NCBI RefSeq assembly: GCF_036320965.1
Contig: NC_092226.1
Coordinates: forward strand, 17,882,002-17,946,001
DNA: 64,000 nt
Direction of reading: 5' to 3'
DNA from: Panulirus ornatus
Taxonomy: Eukaryota; Arthropoda; Malacostraca; Decapoda; Palinuridae
Positions within the stretch are counted from its first letter, which is position 1, and each line of letters starts with the position of its first letter. The notes below the pieces were generated by a model. It did not search any database, was not told the DNA's origin, and saw nothing but the letters and a program-made list of their open reading frames with translations. A program made the position numbers and the translations under genes. Shown here in pieces: positions 43,031-52,801 of the stretch.

Positions 43031-43302
43031 GGGTCCATCGCAGGCCATTTTTGATTGGATGGGCAGCAAAGCGGAAGAGAAGATGGGACAGGAGAAGGGT
43101 TAGTGTAAAATGGAAAAGAAGACTGCAGTGTGTGCAGGTGTAAGAGTTTTTGATGCATGTGAGGGGTTATGTGAAATCGTGTTTTTGGTATCTTATTTAC
43201 ATACCCCCGGCAGACTTTGGGTGTATATGTAGCGATGTGTTGTTTGGTTTTTGAAAAGGGATTTACTAACGTGAGGTAAACATTGTTCATTGTGTACATC
43301 GA

Positions 43303-44069
43303 TGGATGACTGGAGCCTCCCTGAGTGTTGTGAGGCTTCGAGTTAACCTAAGATGGATGACTGGAGCCTCCCTGAGTGTTGTGAGACTTCGAGATAACCT
43401 AAGATGGATGACTGGAGCCTCCGTGAGTGTTGTGAGGCTTCGTGGTAACCTAAGATGGATGACTGGAGCCTCCCTGAGTGTTGTGAGACTTCGAGATAAC
43501 CTAAGATGGATGACTGGAGCCTCCGTGAGTGTTGTGAGGCTTCGAGATAACCTAAGATGGATGACTGGAGCCTCCCTGGGTGTTGTGAGGCTTCGAGGTA
43601 ACCTAGGATGGATGACTGGAGCCTCCCTGAGTGTTGTGAGGCTTCGAGATAACCTAAGATGGATGACTGGAGCCTCCGTGAGTGTTGTGAGGCTTCGAGA
43701 TAACCTAAGATGGATGACTGGAGCCTCCCTGGGTGTTGTGAGGCTTCGAGGTAACCTAGGATGGATGACTGGAGCCTCCCTGAGTGTTGTGAGGCTTCGA
43801 GATAACCTAAGATGGATGACTGGAGCCTCCGTGAGTGTTGTGAGGCTTCGAGATAACCTAAGATGGATGACTGGAGCCTCCCTGGGTGTTGTGAGGCTTC
43901 GAGGTAACCTAGGATGGATGACTGGAGCCTCCCTGAGTGTTGTGAGGCTTCGAGATAACCTAAGATGGATGACTGGAGCCTCCCTGAGTGTTGTGAGGCT
44001 TCGAGATAACCTAAGATGGATGACTGGAGCCTCCCTGAGTGTTGTGAGGCTTCGAGATAACCTAAGATG
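43303..44069. repeat. 51-bp minisatellite with higher-order structure
   Basis: About 15 copies of GATGGATGACTGGAGCCTCC plus CTGAGTGTTGTGAGGCTTCGAGATAACCTAA. Units fall into three types by diagnostic changes (CCCTGAG, CCGTGAG, and CCCTGGG with GAGGTAACCTAGG). From about 43456 to 43914 they repeat in the same three-unit order three times, a 153-bp higher-order repeat. The period of 17 codons keeps several frames open on both strands. Confidence 0.96.
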
Positions 44070-44605
44070 TTCCATATTTGTGCTGTTGTCCAGATCTGGG
44101 ACGTGTCTGTAGTTTGTATCATCGTTGTAGTCTGCAAGTCTCTGCCAGACTTCCCGGGCTGCTTCTCTTCTCTTACCTAAGAACCGATTGGTTGAATTTT
44201 AAATCGATCGTTGCTGATCGGCGATGTTTTTCAACGTTGGGGCATTTCCTTTTTTTTTTTTTTTTATCATTATCATTATTTCCGACGAGTGGTAGAGCCT
44301 TAGTCTGTATCGTCTGTTACCACCCTGGGGTCGTTCCTCCGTCCCCGGGAGACCTCCCCGCCCCGCGTGCCGCCGCCCGCCATAAAGTCTGCCGCCACGC
44401 CCCACGTAACACGTCATGGTCCCAGACTTACGGAGCGGAGCCTCCCGCGTTCCTCAGACTCCCACGACTGATGTTCTATTAACTTTTATGTCCTATAATT
44501 CTGGAGTGATTACGACTCGGGTTGACAATCAAGCGGACCACACCACACGAGTGATTACCATGGGCCTCAGGGGTGATGCCGGTAGAGGAACAGCAAACCG
44601 TTCAG
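44070..44605. other. Unique stretch, nothing recognised
   Basis: T-run near 44252. A 134-codon plus frame at 44078-44482 has no recognisable domain. Confidence 0.4.
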
Positions 44606-44613
44606 TACGGCGG

Positions 44614-45060
44614 TACGACCCTTGAGCACTACGGGTACGACCCTTGAGCACTATGAGTACGACCCTTGAGCACTGTGGGTACGACCCTTGAGCACTATGG
44701 AAATGACCCTTGAGCACTATGGGTACGATCCTTGAGCACTATGGATACGACCCTTGAGCACTATGGGTACGACCCTTGAGCACTGTGGGTACGACCCTTG
44801 AGCACTGTGGGTACGATCCTTGAGCACTGTGGGTACGACCCTTGAGCACTGTGGGTACGACCCTTGAGCACTATGAGTACGACCCTTGAGCACTACGGGT
44901 ACGACCCTTGAGCACTACGTGTACGACCCTTGAGCACTACGTGTACGACCCTTGAGCACTACGGGTACGACCCTTGAGCACTACGGGTGCGACCCTTGAG
45001 CACTATGTGTACGACCCTTGAGCACTACGGGTAGGACCCTTGAGCACTATGGACACGGCC
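44614..45060. repeat. 22-bp minisatellite
   Basis: About 20 copies of GTACGACCCTTGAGCACTAT plus GG. Variant positions (ACTACGG, ACTGTGG, ACTATGG) cluster into runs. Its reverse complement matches the unit at 29735-30030. Confidence 0.97.
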
Positions 45061-45763
45061 CTTAGGTACGACGACGACACGACCCTCGGGTACAAATACC
45101 CTGGATTTCCAGCCGTTTCCGAAGGCTCGGGTCAAAGGGCAGTTCCGTGATGGGTAAGGGGTATGGGGCCCTTGTGCTCGCGCGGGTCGTGTCGTGCCAC
45201 CTCACTCAGGGCTGCCATCATATTTGCGTGTGAGGCCCATCTGTCCCGGTGCTCACGACCTGCATATAAATCATGAGCCGTTGTATTATATCCTGCGTCA
45301 TAATGAGGAGGTCACAGGCCGTAATTGATTCATAAATCCTGGGGAAACGTGTTATAGATAATGTCGCCTGCAAGGCCGTCGTGCTGGTGGAGGGAGGGAG
45401 GGAGGCAGAAGGCTTGGCTACAGTGATCATTATTGATCGTTTTTTTCTTTTTTTTTTTCTTCAGCCTGGTATTTATGTCTTGGACAACTGGTAACGAGGC
45501 AGGTTGAGGTTATGTGATTGAAACACCATTGGTCACCTGCGTTGACATGGACGTCACGTATATGTGGTGTCCCAGGAAGATGTTTGGGGTTTCAGTCACT
45601 CGTATTTATCAGCCGTATTACCATGCCATGTTTACCATCTCGAATTTCAGTCGGGGAAAATTCCTCCTCCAAGTTTTATTGACGCGTCTGGTGTGGTTCA
45701 CCAGTAGGTGGGAGGCCCGTTAACAGCTCCTCTGTGAAGTCCGTAAACCACAACACGAGTTAT
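45061..45763. other. Unique flank left of the Harbinger-like element
   Basis: No recognisable gene. It ends at the candidate TAA target duplication, 45764-45766. Confidence 0.4.
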
Positions 45764-45822
45764 TAAAGGCAGTGTCACACAAGCACTTCTTCTGTGGACT
45801 TCCTCATTTGTGTCGTGTTTTT

Positions 45823-45892
45823 TTGTTTTTTTTTCTAGCGTTTCTTTTCCTTTAAACGAAAAATATCGTTTTCGTTTGTTGGGTTTTTCGGC
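45823..45892 (+). repeat. Left subterminal block, copy 1
   Basis: T-run plus CTAGCGTTT, then AAACGAAAAATATCGTTTTC. A homologous block lies at 50071-50140 in the same orientation, matching 20 of 23 bases in the AAACG...CGTT part, with transitions only. Confidence 0.7.
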
Positions 45893-46507
45893 CATCGACC
45901 TATTAGGAAGGTCATTAGGCCTGCAGCCCTATTTGATTTTGACTTGCAGTCTTGTCCCTATAAACTATATCCATCCCAACCCCTAACTGAATATATATAT
46001 ATATACATACTGATGATAAATAATGTATACATAAGGAAGAATACAGAAAACGTTTAGTGGATGCTGCACCGGCGCGACGGAAGAACAGCCCAGTCGGTAC
46101 TGCATCCACAACTGCAGTAGTTATGGAACTACGGAGGAGATAAGACACCTGGAGGAATTATGATGTAAATATAATCAGCAGACCACCAGCCCTCCTCCAT
46201 AATGGAACTCAGCACGGCACCTTCCCCGCTCCACCCGAATGTGTTGACACACATCCACCACACCCCAAGCCACAGGTGGGAGGGAGACTACCACCTCAGC
46301 AGCACGGAGCCGAGGTTCCACCTCACAACACCTTGATTAGTGTAGTTTCCCTGAGGAAGATGATCATCAATTGATTGATCATACTCTGGTTGTCCCCGTG
46401 TATATTTTCTATTGTAAATGGTAACCTTTTTATGTGTAAGTGTAACATTTCCGCATTTCTTTTTCAAATGAAGATCTGTACTCAATGATTGTTACACTTA
46501 TGTATTT
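45893..46507. other. Non-coding interior of the candidate element
   Basis: No recognisable gene; a small TA run at 45992-46004. Confidence 0.4.

Positions 46508-46509
<2 letters not shown>

Positions 46510-46581
<72 letters not shown>
46510..46581. repeat. (TA)n microsatellite
   Basis: TA tract about 250 bp beyond the stop codon of the eRF1-like gene. Confidence 0.96.
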
Positions 46582-46582
<1 letters not shown>

Positions 46583-46834
46583 CATGGGCCTGGCTTAGAG
46601 AGGATAAGGGTAATAAAAGAGGAATGTTAAAAAGATTGATCTCAAAATGAAATACGAGCAACAATAACAATAAATTTTAGATAGTAATATTATGATGAAT
46701 AAATATGAGTAAATTTTCTAAAAGAGTCTATGTCATACTTAAGAACAGTCATGATTTTATATAAATATATAACTGAAGATAACTGAAAATTCCTGTTACA
46801 AAACCGTGTCGTCACTCGCCAGAGGGTGATGACA

Positions 46835-48175
46835 TCATTCGTAAACAACATCCACTTCCTCTTGTCCGTCCTCATCGTCGCTGACTGAGGCAAAGGGAAA
46901 CCGATGAAAGGCGCACACACCATCGAAACCTTTGATGACCATGTTACTTTCAGAACTCACATTTCTGAAAATTTCGATATCTGTGTGAAATTCCATGCAG
47001 TTCCGACTCAACCATGGAACAAAGGGAGAATCTTCACACACTAATACTAGCCTAGCTGCTCCTGCTTCCACTGCCCTCGACACATTCACCTGACCGTAGC
47101 TTACCAAGTCTACGTTACAGGTCTTTAAGTTTTCAAAAAACTCCTGGAACAGTGTTCGATGTCTCTCCAGTCTTAAATCTTTTAGTAAATCACGTGTCGC
47201 TGTCATTGCCTCGTTTAGGCCGGTACCTCCGCCGTATGATACAGTGACAACCTTTCGCAGAACCTTTTGCAAGCACGGATGAAGAAGTCCTATGAGCTCG
47301 TCTTTGAGGTATCCTGAGCCAGCTAGGACTAAAGCACTCACCTGTGCTTTGTTGTCGCTCATCAAAAATACACTTGAAAGTTCGGCGACCTTCTTCAGAT
47401 AGAGATGGCGGGACTCCAACCTCAGGCGAGCGAATCGTGCCGCTGACTGTCCCCCCCGACCATGCTTCCGAGGAAGGAGCACCGACTCTCGGTACTTGAT
47501 TTCTGGCATATTGTCACTGGCTACGGCAATAAGTACCTGAGATCCATCCAGGATTATGTATCCTACTTCTGTGTCCTGGGCATTTACCAGTTTCCAGAGT
47601 GGGGCAGTCACACAGGAAGATTCGCTGCTGTATACAAAGTCCTTGATGGGCAAATGTGGTTCGATCTCCTTTCTTAATTTAAAGGATTCACCCGTAATTG
47701 GATTCTTTACCGCGGAACCGAAATATAAGGCCACTCCGTTTTCAGGGAGACTTTTCATATCTTGCAGATACTTTCTAAGGGCATGGAGAGACTCCTGGAC
47801 TGAAATGCGGTTAACGGCAGATTTTATGTTGGCAGCTTTGCTGTATTCCTCCTTCATCCGAGACCTAGCAACTGTCAGATTTGCCGTTGGAGGAAGAATG
47901 AGGCTCACAACAGAGAATGGACGTACAACTAACTGATCAAGGTCGTCCAGGACTTTCCTCAAAGCCCACAAGGCCACTGATTTTTGTTTTTTAAAATTTC
48001 TGAGGACAGTGGTCGTGTCTTCCTCCCAGTAGTCAGCAGATCTGGAGCGCATAGACAGTCCACCAACCGTTTGTGGGTTATCCATCACTGATCCACCGGC
48101 GGCGCCTTCATCCACATGCACATCAGTCACACGTTGGCCTCTCACTTCCCAATCCGTGGGTTTGAAAGATGACAT
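46835..48175 (-). CDS. eRF1-family peptide chain release factor paralogue (divergent, intronless)
   Basis: The 446-residue product aligns end to end with eukaryotic release factor 1, the protein that reads stop codons and triggers peptidyl-tRNA hydrolysis. Seen: KHGRGGQSAARFARLR at 237-252, with the catalytic GGQ at 241-243; NIKS at 116-119; VLAGSGYLKDEL (283-294) and VSYGGGTGLNEA (312-323) from the middle and C-terminal domains; an acidic tail (430-446). Relative to canonical eRF1 (family knowledge), the GTS loop is PFS (86-88), TASNIKS is KAANIKS, and YxCxxxF is YSSESSC (182-188). The minidomain insertion is absent and about 55 N-terminal residues are extra. The ATG is the first after an in-frame TAG at 48212-48214. 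There are no introns and no interior stops. A retrocopy origin, a role in rescue rather than termination, or recent pseudogenisation cannot be told apart. A TATAAA-like poly(A) signal may lie near 46757-46765. Confidence 0.9.
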   Translation of the reverse strand: MSSFKPTDWEVRGQRVTDVHVDEGAAGGSVMDNPQTVGGLSMRSRSADYWEEDTTTVLRNFKKQKSVALWALRKVLDDLDQLVVRPFSVVSLILPPTANLTVARSRMKEEYSKAANIKSAVNRISVQESLHALRKYLQDMKSLPENGVALYFGSAVKNPITGESFKLRKEIEPHLPIKDFVYSSESSCVTAPLWKLVNAQDTEVGYIILDGSQVLIAVASDNMPEIKYRESVLLPRKHGRGGQSAARFARLRLESRHLYLKKVAELSSVFLMSDNKAQVSALVLAGSGYLKDELIGLLHPCLQKVLRKVVTVSYGGGTGLNEAMTATRDLLKDLRLERHRTLFQEFFENLKTCNVDLVSYGQVNVSRAVEAGAARLVLVCEDSPFVPWLSRNCMEFHTDIEIFRNVSSESNMVIKGFDGVCAFHRFPFASVSDDEDGQEEVDVVYE

Positions 48176-48287
48176 TGTGTGACTGATCTTGTTTTCTTTC
48201 GTAAATGACCTCTAAACTCTTCTTCTTTCCTAAATATAAATCATAAGGAATCAAAATACATGGTTACGAAAAGGTAATGTAAAGTTA

Positions 48288-48289
<2 letters not shown>

Positions 48290-48357
<68 letters not shown>
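48290..48357. repeat. (TA)n microsatellite
   Basis: TA tract about 115 bp upstream of the eRF1-like start codon. It may include or displace promoter sequence. Confidence 0.96.
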
Positions 48358-48360
<3 letters not shown>

Positions 48361-48378
48361 ACAAAGCAGAATAAAAAG

Positions 48379-48381
<3 letters not shown>

Positions 48382-48442
<61 letters not shown>
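48382..48442. repeat. (TA)n microsatellite
   Basis: TA tract at the 3' end of the minus-strand SINE that follows. Confidence 0.96.
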
Positions 48443-48445
<3 letters not shown>

Positions 48446-48623
48446 GAATACAGTGCATATGAACGCACACTTCCATATACAAACCTTCAACAGCCAGGAT
48501 CAAACCCGGGACTCCTGCGTAGCAGGCGAAGTCTTCCGCTAGGCTATGATTGCCCCTACTGGTCAAATCCCATCAGGTTCACACAAGTAGCAGATATCAT
48601 TCTACAGAACCCAACTGTACAAC

Positions 48624-48628
<5 letters not shown>
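48443..48628 (-). mobile_element. tRNA-derived SINE (copy 2)
   Basis: The minus strand reads leader, then ATCATAGCCTAGCGGAAGAC (A-box region), CCCGGGTTTGATCCTGG (B box) and GCTGTTGAAGGTTTGTATA, ending at a TA tract. Compared with 48861-49078 it lacks about 60 bp of the leader. It is a SINE, not a tRNA gene: it has no acceptor-stem pairing and is one of several copies. Confidence 0.8.

Positions 48629-48700
<72 letters not shown>
48628..48700. repeat. (TA)n microsatellite
   Basis: TA tract between oppositely oriented SINE copies. Confidence 0.96.
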
Positions 48701-48701
<1 letters not shown>

Positions 48702-48794
48702 CATCCCGCCTGTGGCACAGGGGTCCCGGGTTCGACCCTGGCTGTTGGAGGTTTGTATGATATATGAAGGTGCGCGTTCATATGCACTTTATTC

Positions 48795-48796
<2 letters not shown>
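48701..48796 (+). mobile_element. tRNA-derived SINE (copy 3), 5'-truncated
   Basis: It begins in the anticodon-arm region (CCCGCCTGTGGCACAGGGGT), keeps the B box (GGGTTCGACCCTGG) and the tail GCTGTTGGAGGTTTGTATGA, and ends in a TA tract. Confidence 0.8.

Positions 48797-48860
<64 letters not shown>
48797..48860. repeat. (TA)n microsatellite
   Basis: TA tract shared by the tails of two convergent SINE copies. Confidence 0.96.
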
Positions 48861-48864
<4 letters not shown>

Positions 48865-49078
48865 CTTCCAGGAACGTACCCGGGACCCCTGCAAGCAGGC
48901 GGGGGCATTACGGCTAGGCTATGATCGCCAGTAAAGGGAAATGACTATTCGAATACCATGTAATCGAATACCCTTTGTCTCACGTTGGTGAGCAATGGGA
49001 TCTCCACTGGTCAATTCCCATTGGCTCACACAACCAGCAGATAGCATTTTACATACCCTAACTGTGCAACACGGGGCG
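48861..49078 (-). mobile_element. tRNA-derived SINE (copy 4), fullest leader
   Basis: On the minus strand it starts CCGTGTTGCACAGTTAGGGT, passes through a leader of about 130 bp with GCTATCTGCTGGTTGTGTGA and ATTCGAATAGTCATT, then the tRNA-like part (GATCATAGCCTAGCC; CCCGGGTACGTTCC as a mutated B box), ending in TA. Confidence 0.8.
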
Positions 49079-49172
49079 ATCAGAGCCTAGCCGAATTGTT
49101 GCCGCCTGCTACGTAAGGTTCCTGGGTTCGATCCTGGCTGTTGGAGGTTTGTATGTTAAATTGAAGTAGGCG

Positions 49173-49178
<6 letters not shown>
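49079..49178 (+). mobile_element. tRNA-derived SINE (copy 5), head-to-head with copy 4
   Basis: The tRNA-like part starts GGCGATCAGAGCCTAGCC, with the B box at about 49123 (GGGTTCGATCCTGG) and the GCTGTTGGAGGTTTGTATG tail. It abuts copy 4 without a leader of its own, as in an inverted-duplication junction. Confidence 0.8.

Positions 49179-49236
<58 letters not shown>
49177..49236. repeat. (TA)n microsatellite
   Basis: TA tract at the tail of SINE copy 5. The next 49237-49790 shows no gene. Confidence 0.96.
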
Positions 49237-49239
<3 letters not shown>

Positions 49240-49790
49240 AATACCAGTATCTATTCCAGCTGTCAGACAGCAGTGGAAGGCAGCCCTAAAATAAACAACC
49301 ACATTAGTTACTAGCCTGGATCTCGTTGCTCTCATTTACCATTTCCTATTTCTTACATAGACTTCTATCTCTTATATAACATGATCTCCCTAAATATGTG
49401 GGTTTTACATACACTTCAATGTTGTTAAGCTTATCAGTTACCTCATACCACTTGACGTGTTCTCGTCCCCCTTCCCTGCTTGGCCTGCAACAAACACATC
49501 TCCCTTCGGAATATGTACAAAATCCGTGAGTTTTCTACAAATATCACTCTGTTGCTTAGACCGCTGTGTGCAATCTTGCGTAAAATCACCTTAGTCTAAG
49601 AGGACTCAGATATACCTGAAAATACCTGTAAGGGTGGCGTGAAGCGTCCTTCCTTCCCTCACCCGTCCTGCTTTTGTGTATCTCCTTTCAATCGACTCCA
49701 TGTGTACAACATCGAGGTCCGTACCTCCACTTATGTCCTTCCTCACCCAGGGTTCTTTGCGCATCATTTACTTTACTGTGGCATTCCCTT

Positions 49791-49792
<2 letters not shown>

Positions 49793-49872
<80 letters not shown>

Positions 49873-49888
49873 TTTATATATATATATT
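49793..49888. repeat. (TA)n microsatellite, interrupted
   Basis: TA tract with AATATATATTTA interruptions near 49865. Confidence 0.96.
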
Positions 49889-50070
49889 AGACAGACCGAT
49901 AGTGAGGACATACGTTAAGTACGCATGGAAGAGTAGGAAAGATGTTACGCGATCATCATTGCATTAGATATTTATTGATGATAGGTGGGCAAAAGAGACT
50001 CATGGGTGTGACAGTCTGGGACGTAATTTTGTTGTACGAGGTGCATATTGTTGTATGAGGTGCAGATTTG

Positions 50071-50140
50071 GGGATTTTTTTTTCTAGCGTTTTGCTGTAT
50101 TTTCAGTCAAATGAAAAATATTGCTTTCGTTCTGAGAAGA
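50071..50140 (+). repeat. Left subterminal block, copy 2
   Basis: TTTTTTTTTCTAGCGTTT is identical to the block at 45830, and AAATGAAAAATATTGCTTTC matches the following 20 bases with a few transitions. No matching terminal repeat is found to its left. Confidence 0.7.
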
Positions 50141-50373
50141 GTAGCGCATCTTTTTTTTCGATTTATACTCGATGATTATCATATTTATGCAAAATAAGAA
50201 TATCAATATTAGGGAACGATTGCACTGAAAAGTCTAAAGTTAGGTACTATTGTTACTGTCAACGTTTTTATCTTGTATTTTATATTTCAATTTTGATGAG
50301 CGTCACTTGTTCGTATTCATATTTACTCTTACGTAAACCCTGCAACCTAACCCTTTTTGTTATCTGAATCATC

Positions 50374-50613
50374 GTGAAGTGCTCCAGTGTATCACCTCTG
50401 TGGTCCCGCCTCTCAGAGGAATTTTTGATTGACAATATACATCATCGTTGCCTCTGGGACTACAGAGATGCATCTTGCTTAAAGAAAAACCTGAAGAGGA
50501 AGGCTCATAATATACCTCTTATTCTCCGAGCACATTTCGTGCAGCTGGCAAATATTTTAGCTGGGAAGCTTAATTTCATTTTAGGTAGAATTTTCACTTT
50601 CGGACGTAGGTAA
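50374..50613 (+). CDS. MADF-like DNA-binding ORF fragment
   Basis: A 79-codon frame contains EEFLIDNIHHRCLWDYRDAS followed by a basic CLKKNLKRKA stretch. This resembles the first helices of MADF domains (pattern ...V..hP.LWD...Y+d...). PIF/Harbinger elements often encode a MADF/Myb-like partner of the transposase, on either strand, which fits the neighbourhood. It is short, with no second half, so it is probably truncated or one exon. Confidence 0.4.
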   Translation: MKCSSVSPLWSRLSEEFLIDNIHHRCLWDYRDASCLKKNLKRKAHNIPLILRAHFVQLANILAGKLNFILGRIFTFGRR

Positions 50614-51328
50614 ATATTAAGGGCACCAAGGACCTAGAAACCTAACCTAGGAGACGTCTCCCTAGCCCATTACACGTCGATCTAGGCTATTTAACGTGAC
50701 GTAGTTTATCACTTTAAGGGGCTCTATGTCAGTTTGCAAAGTAGAACCTTATTTCAGTTCAGATATTTATGATCTCCACCAAGACTACTATATACATACC
50801 TTTGTGTTATAATTGCTTAAGTATAGGAAGATGGGCATGTTATCTGATCCTAGTCCTGCATAACTAGGTATGTTCATATAATTTTGGATTAAAAAGTACA
50901 ACTGAATAATGAACTATTATATAGCATATTACTAGGAATTGATATTTGGACAGTTTGGAAATATTTGGCAATTTCATGCGATTTTATATTACATATTGGG
51001 CAGTAAGGGTCTTGTAACGCATGGAAATTTTAATTGCTGTGATTATACATAATCTACCAAGATAAGATTGGTGATCGATTATAATTATATTTTTATCATA
51101 TAATCTTTCAGATCAAGTGAGGTCTAAATGTAACAATTTAAGATCATACTTCCTGAGACCAGTCTAGGAATTGAAGGAAAACATGAAATGACATTGATGC
51201 AGAAGTGCCATTTCATTTAGCCATCGGACTCTACTTTCATTATTACAGTAGGACATCAAAGTTTCTAGGACTGCCCTAGCATCATTATCATGTCCTCGTC
51301 CAACAACTTGAACCTTTTCAAGCCCATT

Positions 51329-52049
51329 TTAAGGGTGCTGAAGTCGCTTGCCTAAGTGCATTCTACCATTATGTGGATCTTCCCTAACTAAAAGCTCTGA
51401 AGGCGAGTGGGTTTTCTTAGAGTAAGCTCGAAGATAATTGTGCAAGGCAACTGTGGCAAATGCAATGTCTTTCACATTATCCGGAGATGTGCAAATTGGA
51501 CGCTTGAAAATCTGAAATCTTGCTGCCAAGAACCGGAAGGCATTTTCAGAGGTGCTCCTTGCTCGGGAAAGATGATAATCAAATATGGTTTTATCGTCAC
51601 TCATACCCCTTCCTGAAAGTGGTTTCATGAGATACGTCTTTAATGGAAGTGCCTCATCTCCTACAATAACAAAAGGACACTGTCTGAAAATGGCAGACTG
51701 GAAGAAGGAGGGATATTTAGAATGTTACCCTCTATAAACCCTCCTTAAGGCTACACCTTTCCCACACTCCATCACTTGCTCGACCACTAACACCAACATT
51801 CACATACATGAATTTATAGTCAGCATCGACAAATGCCATCATTATGATAGTGAAATGACCCTTATAATCGTAGAAGTCTGAGCCAGAATGAGGTGGTTTG
51901 GCAGCAAGTACACGTTTTCCATCCAGTGCACCAATGCTATTTGGGGAAATTCCAATGTGCGAAATAATCCTCCGCAATTTCTGTTCACTGTGTAGATGGG
52001 AAGCGCATATACATTGGTTGCAACACCTGGTGTATACTATGCCCTGCAT
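51329..52049 (-). pseudogene. Frameshifted HARBI1-type (PIF/Harbinger) DDE transposase
   Basis: The minus strand reads in three frames. The first frame (52049-51732) has SIGALDGKRVLAAKPPHSGS, with the first catalytic Asp in ALDGK (codon near 51922), then YDYKGHFTIIMMAFVDADYK and NVGVSGRASDG. After two frameshifts, VIVGDEALPLKTYLMKPLSG follows near 51665-51610, with the second Asp at about 51657. The last frame (51628-51329) has RARSTSENAFRFLAARFQIF, with the catalytic Glu near 51546, then the usual ALHNYLRAY ending. All three catalytic acids survive but the reading frame does not. The N-terminal half is not recognised; a 70-codon frame at 52641-52429 may be a remnant. Confidence 0.85.
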
Positions 52050-52801
52050 ACACTTGGTATTATGCTTAACAACAGTTTGTGGCTGATTCTAACTGGTTAC
52101 CAAGTGATTTTTGAGATTCGCATAGAAAGAAGAAAATCTATTGTAAATCAAATGGAAAACAAATTCCCATACATTGTAAAGCATTAGCCAACTGAATTTG
52201 AAAAAAGAAAATAAGTAAATGAGTTCATAAAATAACTGCCATTTTTTCATTGAAGAAAATATCAAATTGATAAGGTGGTGCCCCTTGTGTATTTTATTAC
52301 TATCATTCTTTTGACTCACTAACTTTTTAAGATAAAGATGAAAGTGACACCAACAATTGTTGGTGGCATTATAGATTATTGTTAAATATTGTAATTACCT
52401 GTTTCCAGTCATAGCCTTTCTCATTTCGTCATTTTTCTATACAAGGAGTGCTACCAATAGCAACATAAGATTGTACTGGGCTTTGTCCAGTCTGATCCAT
52501 TTCCTTATTTCCTCTGCATCCTTTAAGGTCAGTTCCTTCACTAGTCGATTGTAAACCTACCCTGTTTCTCTTCGCTGTAACCATGAACGTACTCAAGTAC
52601 TTTTTTTTTCTAACATGGCTGTTTCGCTTGGCTTCATCCATTATAAACTACAGAATCGCAGCCACTTCGTTGTTGTTTACATGTGTCCTACCGCATGACT
52701 GGCTTGGTGGGCAGTGTGACAAAACACGTTCAGTAAACGACAGATTTTGGAGACGACGATAAAAGTGCACGGAAAAAGTGGCTAGTGTGACACCGTCTTA
52801 A

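Larger units (their letters stand above)
45767..52798. mobile_element. Candidate PIF/Harbinger-type DNA transposon, 7.03 kb, with eRF1-like gene inside
   Basis: The left end starts AGGCAGTGTCACACAAGCAC. The complement of the right end starts AGACGGTGTCACACTAGCCA. The inverted match extends about 36 bp with some six mismatches and one gap. TAA lies directly outside both ends (45764-45766 and 52799-52801), fitting the TWA 3-bp duplication typical of PIF/Harbinger. Inside are a broken HARBI1-type transposase (minus, 51.3-52.05 kb), a MADF-like ORF (plus, 50.4 kb), an intact eRF1-like gene (minus, 46.8-48.2 kb) and later SINE and TA insertions. Caveats: Harbinger favours TAA/TTA, so matching flanks are weak proof, and a second left-subterminal block at 50071-50140 may mark a nested element. 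Confidence 0.55.

Noticed and set aside
43287..44137. Frames of over 260 codons on both strands
   Set aside because: They translate a 51-bp minisatellite whose period is divisible by three; no codon bias or domain supports a protein. The same holds for frames in the 21-, 30-, 28-, 41- and 32-bp arrays.
46835..48175. Calling this the housekeeping eRF1 gene
   Set aside because: The GTS and YxCxxxF motifs and the minidomain are not those of canonical eRF1, and it is intronless, so it must be a paralogue or retrocopy.
48700..48750. Possible tRNA gene (good B box at 48727)
   Set aside because: 5'-truncated, no acceptor-stem pairing, and repeated four times nearby with a common SINE tail.
50007..50018. 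GTGTGACAGTCT as a right terminus of another Harbinger copy
   Set aside because: Two bases shorter than the true terminus, no TWA flank, and the preceding 25 bp do not match.
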